Source: Mesostigma viride
Taxonomy: Eukaryota; Streptophyta; Mesostigmatophyceae; Mesostigmatales; Mesostigmataceae
Direction of reading: 5' to 3'
DNA length: 64,000 bases
Assembly (NCBI GenBank): GCA_009746045.1
Contig: RPFO01001901.1
Span: forward strand, 186,001 to 250,000
The position numbers were made by a program, and so were the translations under genes. The notes under the pieces are model-generated. The model worked only from the letters and a program-made list of their open reading frames with translations. It was not told the origin of the DNA and searched no databases. The stretch's first letter is position 1. The number at the start of each line of letters is the position of its first letter. This document shows positions 10,611 through 20,142 of the stretch, piece by piece.

Positions 10611-13271
10611 TTGTCTAGCGCTTTTGAGGTCGGGCAGTTGGTCATGTTCCACAAGGAGAGCTCGCCCAGCGGCAAACGGGGCACCATGCAGGGGCCTGGG
10701 GCCATCACAAAGTTAGACTGGCCGCTGCGGGTCATAGACATAGAGTGGAATGATCGGGTGTATAGGGTACCATGGGCATCGGTGGCAGGCTATAAGCAAG
10801 GGGATGGCATGGAGAGTGAGCTGGCAGCCAACAGGGCACTGGGGTGGGTAGTGAAGGATAATGCGCCTGTCGTAGCATCTGAGGTGGTACCCCACGGGTC
10901 GCTCCCATGCGGGGCAGACACAGCTACACCCCCCCCCTCCCCTGGGCCCCAATATGACCCCGTGGATGGGTGGGATGAGGATGGGGTGGGTTTGACGGGA
11001 CCTAGTGCACGTAGTGACTCACCTCCTGTGCTAGCCACGGATAATGTGGGAGGCCCGCCTAGCGTGGCCTCGCCGGAGGGTCAGGGTCCTGCCCATGCGC
11101 CTCGCCCACCTAGGGACCTGGCTTCAACGGTCACGGCCTTGTGGCGTGCTCAGGCGAAAGCTGCATCAGGGGTGGCTCAGGTCAAAACTCTCTCACAGGG
11201 GGTCAGGCCGGTTAAGTCAGCCTTGTTTCCTACGTGTAGACCGTGGCAGCTGGTGGCTGTGGAGACGCAAGCATCCGTGTCTATTATCTCTCGTCGGGCG
11301 GCCACCCTGTATCCAGTGCTAGAGTCGCCGTACAAATCGGTGACCGACTTTGCAGGCACATCGGCATATCAAGTCACCGGGATGGTGGTGCTGCCGGTGT
11401 TGGGCATTGACACGCCGTTTCACGTCGTGGATGGCTACGAGGATGTGGCCTTGCTGGGCGAACCTTTCGTATCATACCCAGGGTTCTCAGTGTCCGCTGA
11501 CTTGCTGTCAGTCGCGGGGGTGGGCAGCATCCCGCTTCGCGAGTACCACGCTCCATTGGGGGTGGTGGTCGGGCAGCCCGGCGTCGTGCGGCGCTTACCG
11601 ATGGCGGCGTTTTCCACACCGCCGCTCGTCCAGTCCATCATTCAGCCTCAGGATTGGCACCCGCGCAGCTTCGGCCTCCACTCACACTCACTGGCGGCGG
11701 ATAGCCCTGTGACGTGGGAGCAACTTGTCCTGGACTGTCAAGATCCTCTCAAGTTTGCTTTGTGGCGCGACGCGTTCATTCGAGCCAAGGAGCAGTGGCG
11801 AGAGCGCGAGGTCTACCGAGGATTGGAGAGTGTGCCAGCCGGGGCCACGCGGTTGCGGTTGAAGTTCGTGCTCACCTACAAGCCGGACGAGACCAACTCT
11901 TCGGTGGTGTTCCGGGTTAGGCCCGTGGTCACGGAGACGAAGGGGTCCTCCCCGCTGGATGCCAAGGATCTTTATACCCCTGGGCTCAACCATGTTTCGC
12001 ATCGGCTACTGACGGTCATCTACTTGGGCAAGCGGAACGCGGGCAAGGACTACGGGATGTGGTGCGGTGACTTTCAGCGGGCATTCCTCCACAGCGACGC
12101 TGGGGTCGCGCAGCAAACATGGCAAGGCACCCGCTACGTGGTGAAGGTCCCGGTGGTCTGGCAGGATGGCACCATTGGCAGCGAGTATATCGAGCTGTTG
12201 ACAGGGGTGGAGGGGCTGCAGAGCTCTCCCATCATCTTCCGCATTTCCGCGGAGGAGGTCTTGCAGAGCTTAGGGGCCACGTACCATCGCGCGGATCCTA
12301 ACTTCTTTGTGGTCCCCACCGGCGTCCCTGGCGAGCCAGCCCTCTTCGTGTGGCATGGCGATGACTTCAAGCTGGTGGCACCTCGCACCTTTGCTACCCA
12401 GTTTCTTGCTGCAGTGGCGGCTAAGTTTCCCCTGGGCAGGGCGGTGGATCATGAGGAGGGTAAACCCGTGGTGTTTTGCGGCGTGCAGTCTACGTTGCAG
12501 CGGGATTCGCGTTCTGGCGAATGGGTCATGCACATGCAGGATAGCCGCAACTATGTGGTTGACCTGCTGGCCGACCTCCCGTCCCCGCTGTTGGCAACCC
12601 ATGGGCCCTCGGTTAAGGGCAAGCTCGGGTGGTTGGCGGACACGGTGGCACCTGATTTGGCAGTGCTCGCTCGCCTGCCCGATGATGTGCTGGAAGGACT
12701 AGGGTCCATTCATGTTCGGCGGCAGCTGGCCATGACGCCCGGCATTGTGCTTCGTGGGCTCGATTGCTCACAGCCGGTGCACCTCGAGATAGTGACGGAT
12801 GCTAATCTAGAGACGCGCACAGTCAGCCAAGTGCGGGCCCGCATGGGGGCACTGTTCTTTATCAGCAATGAGGGCCAGCCTGGCATGTTGTTAGATTGGT
12901 ACTCGCGCTTGCACAGCCGCATTGCCACTAGCCCCAACACGGCTGAATGCCGGGGCATTGTTTCAGCTATCTCACATGGCATGTGGCTGCGGTACTTGCT
13001 GGGTTGGGTATTTGGCTCGTGTGGGTTCACTCTTCACTGGACTAGCACGGTGCACACTGACTCACAAAGTTGTTTGGCCTTCCTTGACAATCCCTATGCG
13101 CGGTCACAGGACGTTGATTACCTCGTACTCGCTGAGGCGGCCTCCTGCGTCACGCGTCTCCAGCACATCGCGGATGAACTCAATCCCGCGGATGCACTCA
13201 CCAAGGAGGCGCGGGAGGCTGCCCCGCAGTACGCAGTGTTGCGCAAGCGCATGACGATGCAACACCCGTGA
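10611..13271 (+). CDS. pol: Element A pol: INT C-terminus, retropepsin-like, RT, RNase H
   Basis: An 886-codon open frame; the first ATG is not a natural start because it is the continuation of the polyprotein. Residues 1-65 are an integrase C-terminal GKRG...W region. A retropepsin-like domain follows at about 205-315, with ETQASVSII in place of the usual D-T/S-G-A and a downstream ALLGEPF strand. Reverse transcriptase spans about 400-640, with DFQRAFL, a GVEGLQSSPIIF version of the copia YGLKQ motif and HGDD (near residue 580) at the catalytic YxDD position. RNase H occupies about 725-870, with TDAN, TAECRG, DSQSCLAFLDNP and the copia-typical NPADALTK end. The protease-like domain between integrase and RT is unusual for Ty1/copia, where protease precedes integrase. 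Confidence 0.85.
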   Translation: MSSAFEVGQLVMFHKESSPSGKRGTMQGPGAITKLDWPLRVIDIEWNDRVYRVPWASVAGYKQGDGMESELAANRALGWVVKDNAPVVASEVVPHGSLPCGADTATPPPSPGPQYDPVDGWDEDGVGLTGPSARSDSPPVLATDNVGGPPSVASPEGQGPAHAPRPPRDLASTVTALWRAQAKAASGVAQVKTLSQGVRPVKSALFPTCRPWQLVAVETQASVSIISRRAATLYPVLESPYKSVTDFAGTSAYQVTGMVVLPVLGIDTPFHVVDGYEDVALLGEPFVSYPGFSVSADLLSVAGVGSIPLREYHAPLGVVVGQPGVVRRLPMAAFSTPPLVQSIIQPQDWHPRSFGLHSHSLAADSPVTWEQLVLDCQDPLKFALWRDAFIRAKEQWREREVYRGLESVPAGATRLRLKFVLTYKPDETNSSVVFRVRPVVTETKGSSPLDAKDLYTPGLNHVSHRLLTVIYLGKRNAGKDYGMWCGDFQRAFLHSDAGVAQQTWQGTRYVVKVPVVWQDGTIGSEYIELLTGVEGLQSSPIIFRISAEEVLQSLGATYHRADPNFFVVPTGVPGEPALFVWHGDDFKLVAPRTFATQFLAAVAAKFPLGRAVDHEEGKPVVFCGVQSTLQRDSRSGEWVMHMQDSRNYVVDLLADLPSPLLATHGPSVKGKLGWLADTVAPDLAVLARLPDDVLEGLGSIHVRRQLAMTPGIVLRGLDCSQPVHLEIVTDANLETRTVSQVRARMGALFFISNEGQPGMLLDWYSRLHSRIATSPNTAECRGIVSAISHGMWLRYLLGWVFGSCGFTLHWTSTVHTDSQSCLAFLDNPYARSQDVDYLVLAEAASCVTRLQHIADELNPADALTKEAREAAPQYAVLRKRMTMQHP

Positions 13272-13648
13272 GCCACACAGGGTTACGGCTCGGGCGCTTT
13301 ATGAATACAGCCATAACTCACCCTGTGTTGCTAGCATTCACGAATATCATGGTGGTAGTTTTTTTGCTTGTCCTGACCATACCCTAGCCACGTTGGACGG
13401 TGCCTTGGGCCCGTCGGCGGGTCACTGGTCCTAATAAATGGGTCACCTTTTGTCTGGTGGCATAGTTGTTTTTTTCTCGCTACTTATTACATCACTATTC
13501 ATGTGTGATCACAAGGGCGCGGGTCGATACCGTGGTGATTTTGACGGCCTTGAGGCCCCCTTGAGTTCCCTACCTTAGAGGGTTTTGTATGGTCTGCATT
13601 TGATGTAATTATTTTGATAATTAATCAAAGAACAAAAGAGTATGTCGG
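13272..13648 (+). other. 3' untranslated region of element A
   Basis: Non-coding stretch between the pol stop and the right LTR. A purine-rich segment AAAGAACAAAAGAG (about 13627-13640) just before the LTR at 13649 is the best candidate polypurine tract for plus-strand priming. Confidence 0.5.
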
Positions 13649-13759
13649 AGTTGAGTAACTCTAGAGCCCTAGGATCTGGCTCTGAGTTCCCCATGTCCGT
13701 CCGCACGCCTTCCGCTAGCGTCCGCTCAGCCGCCGGCTATAATCCGGCGGTCCGATGCG
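13649..13759 (+). repeat. Right LTR of element A, first part
   Basis: Matches the first 111 bases of the left LTR (7205-7315), including the TATAAT hairpin. It stops at the ATGCG target duplication of element B (13755-13759). The remainder of this LTR is at 22960-23194. Confidence 0.95.
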
Positions 13760-14455
13760 AGTTAACGCCAAGCGCATTGGCGTGATCCTGATTCGGCATA
13801 TCTCTGCGATTCCAGCGGCACCGGAACGAGTTCATTCCGACAAGTATCAAGAAAGTTATGGCGTTCCGACTTCCCGGTCGCGCGCGAGCGCGAGCCGGCT
13901 GTTCTTCTAAGTCGGACGTGAATATTTGCCGACGACATATGGGGTCGACAGTAATTCCTGGGCTGACAGGAATTAGGTGCTGAACCTACGACGGTATTGG
14001 ATTAATACGTCGTACGCAGGAAATAGGAACCTTAACCTGTGGTCTGTTGGTACCGCAGGCTTAGTCCTGGAATTCTAGGTGCAGATGCAATAGTCACTGT
14101 GGACTGTGCTCTATGGTCACTGTGCCTGTATGGCAGGCCTACTGTATAGGAACTGGGCGCTGTACAGGTAGTGAATACTGTACCGGGAGTGTTATTACTG
14201 AGCAGGCCTCCTAGGCTGCTCAGGACTAGCAAGCACAGTGCACAAGTATATAAAGAATAGGCCAGTGCCAATTGGGCATCTCTTGCGAGTCCGCCTCACG
14301 TGTGTTGCCTTGACTTGGCAAACGCGTGTACAAGCCTCAAGTGTGTGAGCGCTGTAACATTATCCAATTTTAACAAAGCTCCGTTTCCAACCATATTCAC
14401 ACATTGCTGCATTGCAATCATATCCTTCACATTTTGTTTGCTAAGAGCGTTAACT
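13760..14455 (+). repeat. Left LTR of element B
   Basis: 696 bp, same length as the right copy. Contains a TATATAAAG box at 14247-14255, a likely core promoter. The termini form an inverted repeat AGTTAACGC / GCGTTAACT. Confidence 0.95.
14247..14255 (+). promoter_or_regulatory. TATA box of LTR B
   Basis: TATATAAAG is present here, in the right LTR at about 22746-22754 and, inverted, in the solo LTR near 6056-6064. Conservation in all three copies and a position in the last third of the LTR support a promoter role. Confidence 0.5.
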
Positions 14456-14548
14456 CAAATTACAAACAGTCTCAACGGAACGGCCAGGAGGGTCGTTGCT
14501 GTTTGCGGTGTGCAGCGTTGACGACGCGAGAAGCTCGTCCGGTGGTGA

Positions 14549-15473
14549 ATGGTGCAGGAAGAACAACGGCAGCAGAATTTCCGGTTTCGGCAGTCTGCTG
14601 GGGGTTCAATTTCGCCTGAACTGCGTCGTGTCGTTCGAGATTTATCTTTATTGCTTGCAGATCGTCCACCTGTTAATCGCAACTTCGTGCAATTCGTCGA
14701 CGACCAGGTCGAGGATTGGGAGCGCATTCTGCGGCACGTACAAACCATCGTCATTCCGGAGCACCGGAGCATCGACGACATCGAGCAAGAGCTTCACGGT
14801 TTGGTCGGCATCCAGACGGTGATTACAGCGTTAGCTGAGCGGGTGCGTGCGGAGTTGGCGGCTAGGCGAGGAGAGGCTGCGGAGACAGCTGGTGCAGTGC
14901 GACACGAGTTCGTACCGACAGCAGCGGGTGCGGGTGTACCGCGTACGTTCGCAGGCGTAATCGGCGACGAGGGTGTTGCAGCGGGACCAGTTCGACGTGA
15001 ACGATGCGGAGCGGAGCGCTACATGCAGGCGGCTTGCAGAGGTCGAGGCGGCAGCGGAAGCCATCACCGGAGGACAGCGTGCGGCACGAGTCGGCAGGTT
15101 TCCGGAGCGAGCAAGGGTTCCTTTTCAGGAACTGCCCCAACCCCTTCGCGTTCGTGTGACGCGTTGGGAAGAGTTCGCCCCTCTTGGTTACGATAGTGAC
15201 CTTGAGGTGGGAGCAGTGGGCGTCGCTGGGCTAGGCGACGAGGCGCTTGGCGACCACGAGGTGCCAAGATACAATCCGCGGGGTGCCAACGACGGGTTGT
15301 CACCTGTCTACTATACTAACGGTGACGATTCTGTCATCGCGGGCCGACAGCGGGTCGACGACGGCGCAGCGGGTAGCAGGGTGCCAGAGCTGATTGTTGT
15401 GAGCGACAGCGACAGCGACAGCGACAAGGAGAACCAGGACGCGCCTGCGGGCGACCGTGGTGGTCTTGACTGA
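14549..15473 (+). pseudogene. Extra ORF upstream of gag in element B (frameshifted)
   Basis: An open frame from ATG 14549 reads about 140 codons of glutamate-, arginine- and leucine-rich, probably helical sequence. It then continues in another frame (from about 14960) to a stop at 15473, ending in a serine-aspartate run (SDSDSDSDKENQ). Taken together it would be about 305 codons. No domain was recognised. Element A has no counterpart: its gag starts right after the LTR. It could be a separate structural or accessory protein, or an extended N-terminal part of Gag. The break may be real or an assembly indel. Confidence 0.55.
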
Positions 15474-15575
15474 GTGGTAACACTTGGCATTTTCCTCTCT
15501 TGTTCAGTAGCTTATATTGCTTTAATTGCTGCTTGGCCACTTGGCTGGCTGTAGCAGATCTGAACAGAGGCCATC

Positions 15576-16745
15576 ATGAGTGAGGGAGCTATTGACCAAC
15601 AAGCGCGCCTTATGGGCTTTGCGCGGCGCGGCGCTGGGATGGATGGACGCGGTGGACGCAATGGACGCGGTGACGGCCAGGCGCTGGGTGACCAGGCTGC
15701 GCTGCCAGATGACCAGAGCCAAGGATCTCAGGGCGGTCAGAACGCGCCAGCTGCAGATCAAGCGGCACCTAAGCGACCAACCGTGGCTGAGGGGTACGCG
15801 GTGCTAGGCCAGTTTCAGTCCATCAAGGACAATTGGCAGCCCCGGGACGCTGAGAGGATGTTAGAGGACATGAACTTGTACACGGACATCTACACCGGTG
15901 ACAAGCTTCGCATCCTGGCGTCTAGTGCCTACATAAGGCAGTCGGCGAGGCGGCTGTTCAAGTTTGTTCGGGAGCGACACACGGCGGGAGACACCTGGGC
16001 GGCGTTTATGACGCGACTCAGGGTGTTCCTGAGTGACAAGAGGACCATAGATGGGTCTCACCTGAAGCAAGAGTACCTGGACTACAAGCCCATCAAGGGG
16101 CAGCTAGTGGTCCACGCCTTTGAAGACTTCGTCAAGCTGAGGGAGGACGCCATGGCCAAGGGATTCTTCGTTGCAGATCGGATGGCCATGGGCGACTTTC
16201 TCAAGTCGCTGCAGCTGGATCCGGTCACCATGGATAATGTGACCATCCACATGCGACAGGTCCATGGCTGGGCAGCCATGACGGACCAGTTGTATGAGTG
16301 TTTCAGCGGCAAGTACGTAGGTGGTAAGCCCCCACGTCAAGGGGACGAGGAGGCCGCTGAACCTGCGGTTAAGTCCATGAGGGGATCGGGCCACGGGGGC
16401 CCAGCGTCCTCGAGAGGGCCTGAGGCCTCTTCAAGGGGTCGAGGAAGGTCCAGGAGGGGGCGTGACAGAAGGGCTGGACGGGGGACACCGCCGAAGTCGG
16501 GGCATCCACAGTCCCAGTTTGACTTCAAGAGGGTGGGTGGTCCTCCCAAGGCTGGGCCCAGCAGTGGGACCTCACGGGACATCAGTCAGGTGGAATGTTA
16601 TTTCTGCCAAGGGAAGGGTCACTTCAGAAATGAGTGTCCCTCGTACCTGAGGCAGGAAGGTCAGAGCAAGCCAGCTCAGGGTGGCAGCAAGGAGAAGGCT
16701 GGTCCATCCCAGGATAAGGGCAAGGGCAAGGCTGCTGATCATTGA
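15576..16745 (+). CDS. gag: gag of element B
   Basis: An intact 389-codon frame. After a glycine/aspartate/glutamine-rich N-terminus (1-70), residues about 75-250 have the helical composition of a retroviral-type capsid region. The C-terminal third is basic and rich in RGRGR/SRRGR. A single CCHC zinc knuckle, CYFCQGKGHFRNEC (C341, C344, H349, C354), lies before a lysine/glutamine-rich tail. It would form the virus-like particle and bind element RNA. The pol frame begins only 33 bases after the stop and is separated from gag by a TGA, so pol is either made by recoding or split by mutation. Confidence 0.85.
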   Translation: MSEGAIDQQARLMGFARRGAGMDGRGGRNGRGDGQALGDQAALPDDQSQGSQGGQNAPAADQAAPKRPTVAEGYAVLGQFQSIKDNWQPRDAERMLEDMNLYTDIYTGDKLRILASSAYIRQSARRLFKFVRERHTAGDTWAAFMTRLRVFLSDKRTIDGSHLKQEYLDYKPIKGQLVVHAFEDFVKLREDAMAKGFFVADRMAMGDFLKSLQLDPVTMDNVTIHMRQVHGWAAMTDQLYECFSGKYVGGKPPRQGDEEAAEPAVKSMRGSGHGGPASSRGPEASSRGRGRSRRGRDRRAGRGTPPKSGHPQSQFDFKRVGGPPKAGPSSGTSRDISQVECYFCQGKGHFRNECPSYLRQEGQSKPAQGGSKEKAGPSQDKGKGKAADH

Positions 16746-16778
16746 CTTGAGCCTGCACACATCCCTGAACCCTGGAGG

Positions 16779-17726
16779 GTGCCCCCAGGGGTGTGTAATG
16801 TAGCTGCTAGTGACGGCAGTGAGGGGCAGCCCCATGCTCTAGTGACAGAGCCTATTGGACACGATGGGGCAAGCTTGGTTACCACAGAGAGTATGCCAGC
16901 TGTAGCTGCAGTGGTTACTCGCCAACGTGCCCGCCATGGCGGTGCTGAGCCTGAGGTAGGACCTGGTGATGTGGACCCAGGTGGATCTCAGAAGCATTCT
17001 GACCGTGCAGGACTGGCACAGGATGGTCAGGATGAGGATAGGGCTGGAGACAGTCTGACAGGCACGACCCTGGTGCCTCCTGTACATAAGGGATCTGTAC
17101 ATACCTTGAGTGCTAATAATGACAATAAAAGATTTTCTCTCTTGTATGACATTGCCTCAAGGTTGCATACCATGTTTGGCCATGCAGCTCAGTCTTTGCA
17201 AGTTGCTAGACGGCTGGGAGGAAGTGAGTTGTACTCCATCTGCCAACAGGTTGCTCAAGCTTGCAAGTGCAGGCTAGTTGCTAGAAAGCCCAAGCAGTCT
17301 CATGCCAGGACTCCTATTTTGCAGCCAGGCCATGTGCAGGTAGATATTCAGAGAATCAGGGGTTTGAAGCTGCTGGTGGCAGTGGACAGATATACCAAGT
17401 ACAAGACCCTAGAGATCCTGCCTGACATGGAGAAGTTTACATTAATTGCTGCTCTGAAGTTGACAAGGAGCAGGTACCCTGGGTTGGAGTTGTTGCAGTG
17501 TGACATTCAGTTTGAGTGCTGTGAGAACCTGCCAGAGTTTCCAGAGTTGCTGATTACACCCAGGGAGAGCCACGGCCAGCAAGGGGTGGTGGAGAGAGCC
17601 ATCCAAGAGATCAAGACTGTGCTGCTGGTGGAGAGGATTCCAAGGACGTCATCTGCCATTGTGACATCTGCATGGCTACGTTCTGTGGAGGATAGGCTGA
17701 ACCTCAGGACTCCCATGTTCTTTGGT
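16779..17726 (+). pseudogene. Integrase of element B (split by insertion)
   Basis: The N-terminal low-complexity part (16779-17150) is followed by the HHCC zinc domain (HTMFGHAAQ, then CQQVAQACKC). The DDE-type core has aspartates in PGHVQVDIQRIRG and LLQCDIQFEC and the glutamate in GQQGVVERAIQEIK. The frame is cut after codons RTPMFFG by a LINE-like insertion at 17727. The sequence resumes in the duplicated target at 18775 (MFFGDIAIN...). The catalytic triad looks complete, so integrase was intact before this insertion. Confidence 0.8.
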
Positions 17727-18774
17727 CACCGAGGCCCTGGCCACACAGGTCCCAAAGCTAGCGGAGCAGACGGCCACCATTGCCTCCCAGCCACCCCGGC
17801 AGGATGCTGGTGACCTCCCGCTCTCCTACGCGGACCTGCTGCGGACAGCGACCGCCTCCACCACCGACGCCATCGCCACGAAGCTCCAGGAGCTGGAGGA
17901 CCACCGCCAGGCCCAGCAACGGGAGGTCACCGATCGCGCTCGCCGCGAGTGCCGAGTGGTGCTACGTCGCTTCCCCCAGAAGCCAGGTGAGACGTCAACC
18001 TCCCTTGCTGACGAGATCAAGAAACAGCTTCTTACCCTCATGGGCCTGGTAGGTGAGGTAGAACTGCGTGGGTGCCACCGCCTTCCCCACTCACGGGACA
18101 AGGCGGCCACCCCACCAGTCCTGCTCACCTTCATCTCCCCTGAGGATAAGCAGCGGTTCCTCTCTCGTCGCAAGCGGTTGCACGACCTCACCTGGACGCT
18201 GGATGACGACCTAACCCCCGCTCAGCAACAGCAGCGACGCGACCTGTGGCCGGAATACCTCCGCCATAAGCAGGACCCCCAGAAGCCCAAGGTGTACTGG
18301 AGGGGCGGGGACCTGATGATCAACCACAAGATGTGGACGCCCCCAGCGGGCTAGAATAGCAATAGCCCTAGCTTGTAACCATTGGAGTCACTGTCGCTAA
18401 GGCAGCCATGCCTAGAATGTTTGCCTAGCTGTGCCAACAAACCTAGTCACGTGCCGCCAACGCACGGTACACAGCCATAGCCTTAGCCTAGTTCTAGTAC
18501 AGCCATGCTACGCCCTGGCTATGTTCAGATTACTTGCCCACGCTCCTTGCTATGACATGCTCACATGGGTCTTATTGCACCCACAGTTTGCCGGATCGTT
18601 AGCCTGTCCTTTTAGCTAGCCGCGCCCGATTGCAGCTGTGGCATGCCTTTGGCATGAAGGAGACTGGGGGTCTCTGCCCTTTCTCCTGTAGTGCACACAC
18701 AGGGATTAAAAGCACTTCGGTGCTCCGTGACTCCCCAACGGGAGCACGAGTTTAATTAATTAATTAATTAATTA
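17727..18774 (+). mobile_element. ORF1-only LINE derivative (HAL-like), TSD ATGTTCTTTGGT
   Basis: Flanked by a perfect 12-bp duplication ATGTTCTTTGGT (17715-17726 and 18775-18786). It is 5'-truncated and contains only an ORF1-like coding part, a 3' UTR, the family 3' hairpin (CTCCC-CAAC-GGGAG) and a (TTAA)n tail at 18752-18774. No endonuclease or reverse transcriptase is present. The full LINE at 45671-48553 shares only the last 30-40 bases. This arrangement resembles mammalian HAL1-type half-LINEs that use a partner's reverse transcriptase. The long TSD and tail show target-primed reverse transcription. Confidence 0.85.
17728..18354 (+). CDS. LINE ORF1-like RNA-binding protein, 5'-truncated
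   Basis: About 209 codons remain, open from the truncation point to TAG at 18352-18354. A helical, glutamine- and arginine-rich stretch (about 30-75) precedes an RRM-like block (RRECRVVLRRFP ... PPVLLTFISPEDKQRFLSRR). A C-terminal segment (WTLDDDLTPAQQQQRRDLWP ... VYWRGGDLMINHKMW) matches the pattern of the L1 ORF1p C-terminal domain. Such proteins coat LINE RNA and act as nucleic-acid chaperones. The assignment is by motif layout, not by database comparison. Confidence 0.6.
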   Translation, partial: TEALATQVPKLAEQTATIASQPPRQDAGDLPLSYADLLRTATASTTDAIATKLQELEDHRQAQQREVTDRARRECRVVLRRFPQKPGETSTSLADEIKKQLLTLMGLVGEVELRGCHRLPHSRDKAATPPVLLTFISPEDKQRFLSRRKRLHDLTWTLDDDLTPAQQQQRRDLWPEYLRHKQDPQKPKVYWRGGDLMINHKMWTPPAG

Positions 18775-20031
18775 ATGTTCTTTGGTGACATTGCCATCAA
18801 TCCTCTTATGCTGCATACCAGGATGCTGCCAGCTGATGCTGAGCAGGCATGGAAGGAGAAGCTAGAGGCCAAGTTCCTCAAGCTGAGGCAGAAAGACAAG
18901 GGCTGGAGTGTCCTAGAACCTAACGTTGGACAACAGGTTGTTGTGTGGAAGGAGCCAAGCTTTCCAGGGAAACGTGGCAGCTGGCATGATGGGGTGGTGA
19001 CCCGAGTAGAAGCCGCTGGCCATAAGTGCTGGGTGGCCATTGATGGCTCCCAAGCAGTGCACCGTCTGTCCTGGTCAAAGATCCGTCCCCGGGGAGGTAA
19101 TCAAGGAGACCTCTTCCAGGTGCCCGTTGGTGTACAAGGCGGGGTGACGTGGAACTTCCTGATCAGGGTGCTACAGCTGTATCGAGCCCTCAGGGTGACC
19201 CTGGCCCGGCCCCTGGGGTACCTTCACATACGGTGGTTGGGCAAGCAGGCGGACAGGCTGCACCTCCGGAACGGCCCGACACCAGGCCTAGGGGTGTGCG
19301 TCTATCAGATATTGTACAGGCTTTGCAAAGAGCCAAGAAGGAGCCTAAGGTATCCAAGCTTGTCCAGTTGGATGAACCTGAGGTAGCTGCCATGGAGATA
19401 GATACCAATGCACAGGTTTCTGTCATGGGACCTCAGCATACAGGAGAACTGCTGGTCGGAGAACCAAGTTGCCCCTGGGTGTCTGATTTCAGTGGTAGGA
19501 CGCATCTAAGGGTGTTGGGAGAGGTTACTGCCCCTGTCATGGGTGTGGATGTGACCTTCCTTGTCCTAGAGGACTATGATGGCCCTGTGATTTTGGGTCA
19601 GAATTTTCTGGGCAATCCTGGGATTTCTATCAGAGCTACAGCTCTGAGAAGAGATGGCTGGGGGATGATTCCCCTAGAAAATTTCAGGACAACATTTCCA
19701 GTCAGGTGCAGGGCCAAGCCGGTCAAGGGTGTAAAATGGGATGAAGGGGAGGTGCCCCCAGCAGCCAGTTTGGTGATTCCAGCTGTGTTGCACCCCAGCA
19801 GTATTGGCATAACTCACAGGAGCCTTGCTGCACACTCTCCTTTGACATATGACCAGCTAGTCCAAGAGATGAGCTCGCCTACTTTGTTTGAGGCTTGGAA
19901 GCTCGCCTTCTCCAAGGCATTGGAGGAGTGGTTGCAGTTTGAGTGTGCTGCACCAACAGACAGACGTCCCCCAGCATCAAGGAAGCTTGCTTTGAGATTT
20001 GTGCTGAAGAGGAAGGTTGTGGATGAGGTAT
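18775..20031 (+). pseudogene. pol: Element B: integrase C-terminus, retropepsin-like domain, start of RT
   Basis: 18775-19140 encodes the integrase C-terminal region (VGQQVVVWKEPSFPGKRGSW, parallel to GKRG in element A). A frame change near 19145 leads to 19149-20031, where the retropepsin-like domain has EIDTNAQVSVM at the active-site loop and PVILGQNFLGNPGI further on. The N-terminal part of RT follows (RKLALRFVLKRK). RT is then cut by the MITE at 20032. As in element A, the protease-like domain lies between integrase and RT. Confidence 0.75.
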
Positions 20032-20137
20032 AGTTAGTCTCCATGCTTTGCTGTAGACTAAGTCTCAAAGGCATTGTGAATACAACGTATGAATAAGCCT
20101 TTGAGACTTAGTCTACAGCAAAGCATGGAGACTAACT
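20032..20137. mobile_element. 106-bp palindromic MITE, TSD GGTAT
   Basis: Perfect terminal inverted repeats of about 40 bp starting AGTTAGTCTCCATGC, with the 5-bp duplication GGTAT at 20027-20031 and 20138-20142. Both arms are copies of the LTR end seen at 51-118 and 36852-36919. The element is therefore a foldback of the last about 68 bases of that LTR. It interrupts the RT of element B. Confidence 0.9.
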
Positions 20138-20142
20138 GGTAT

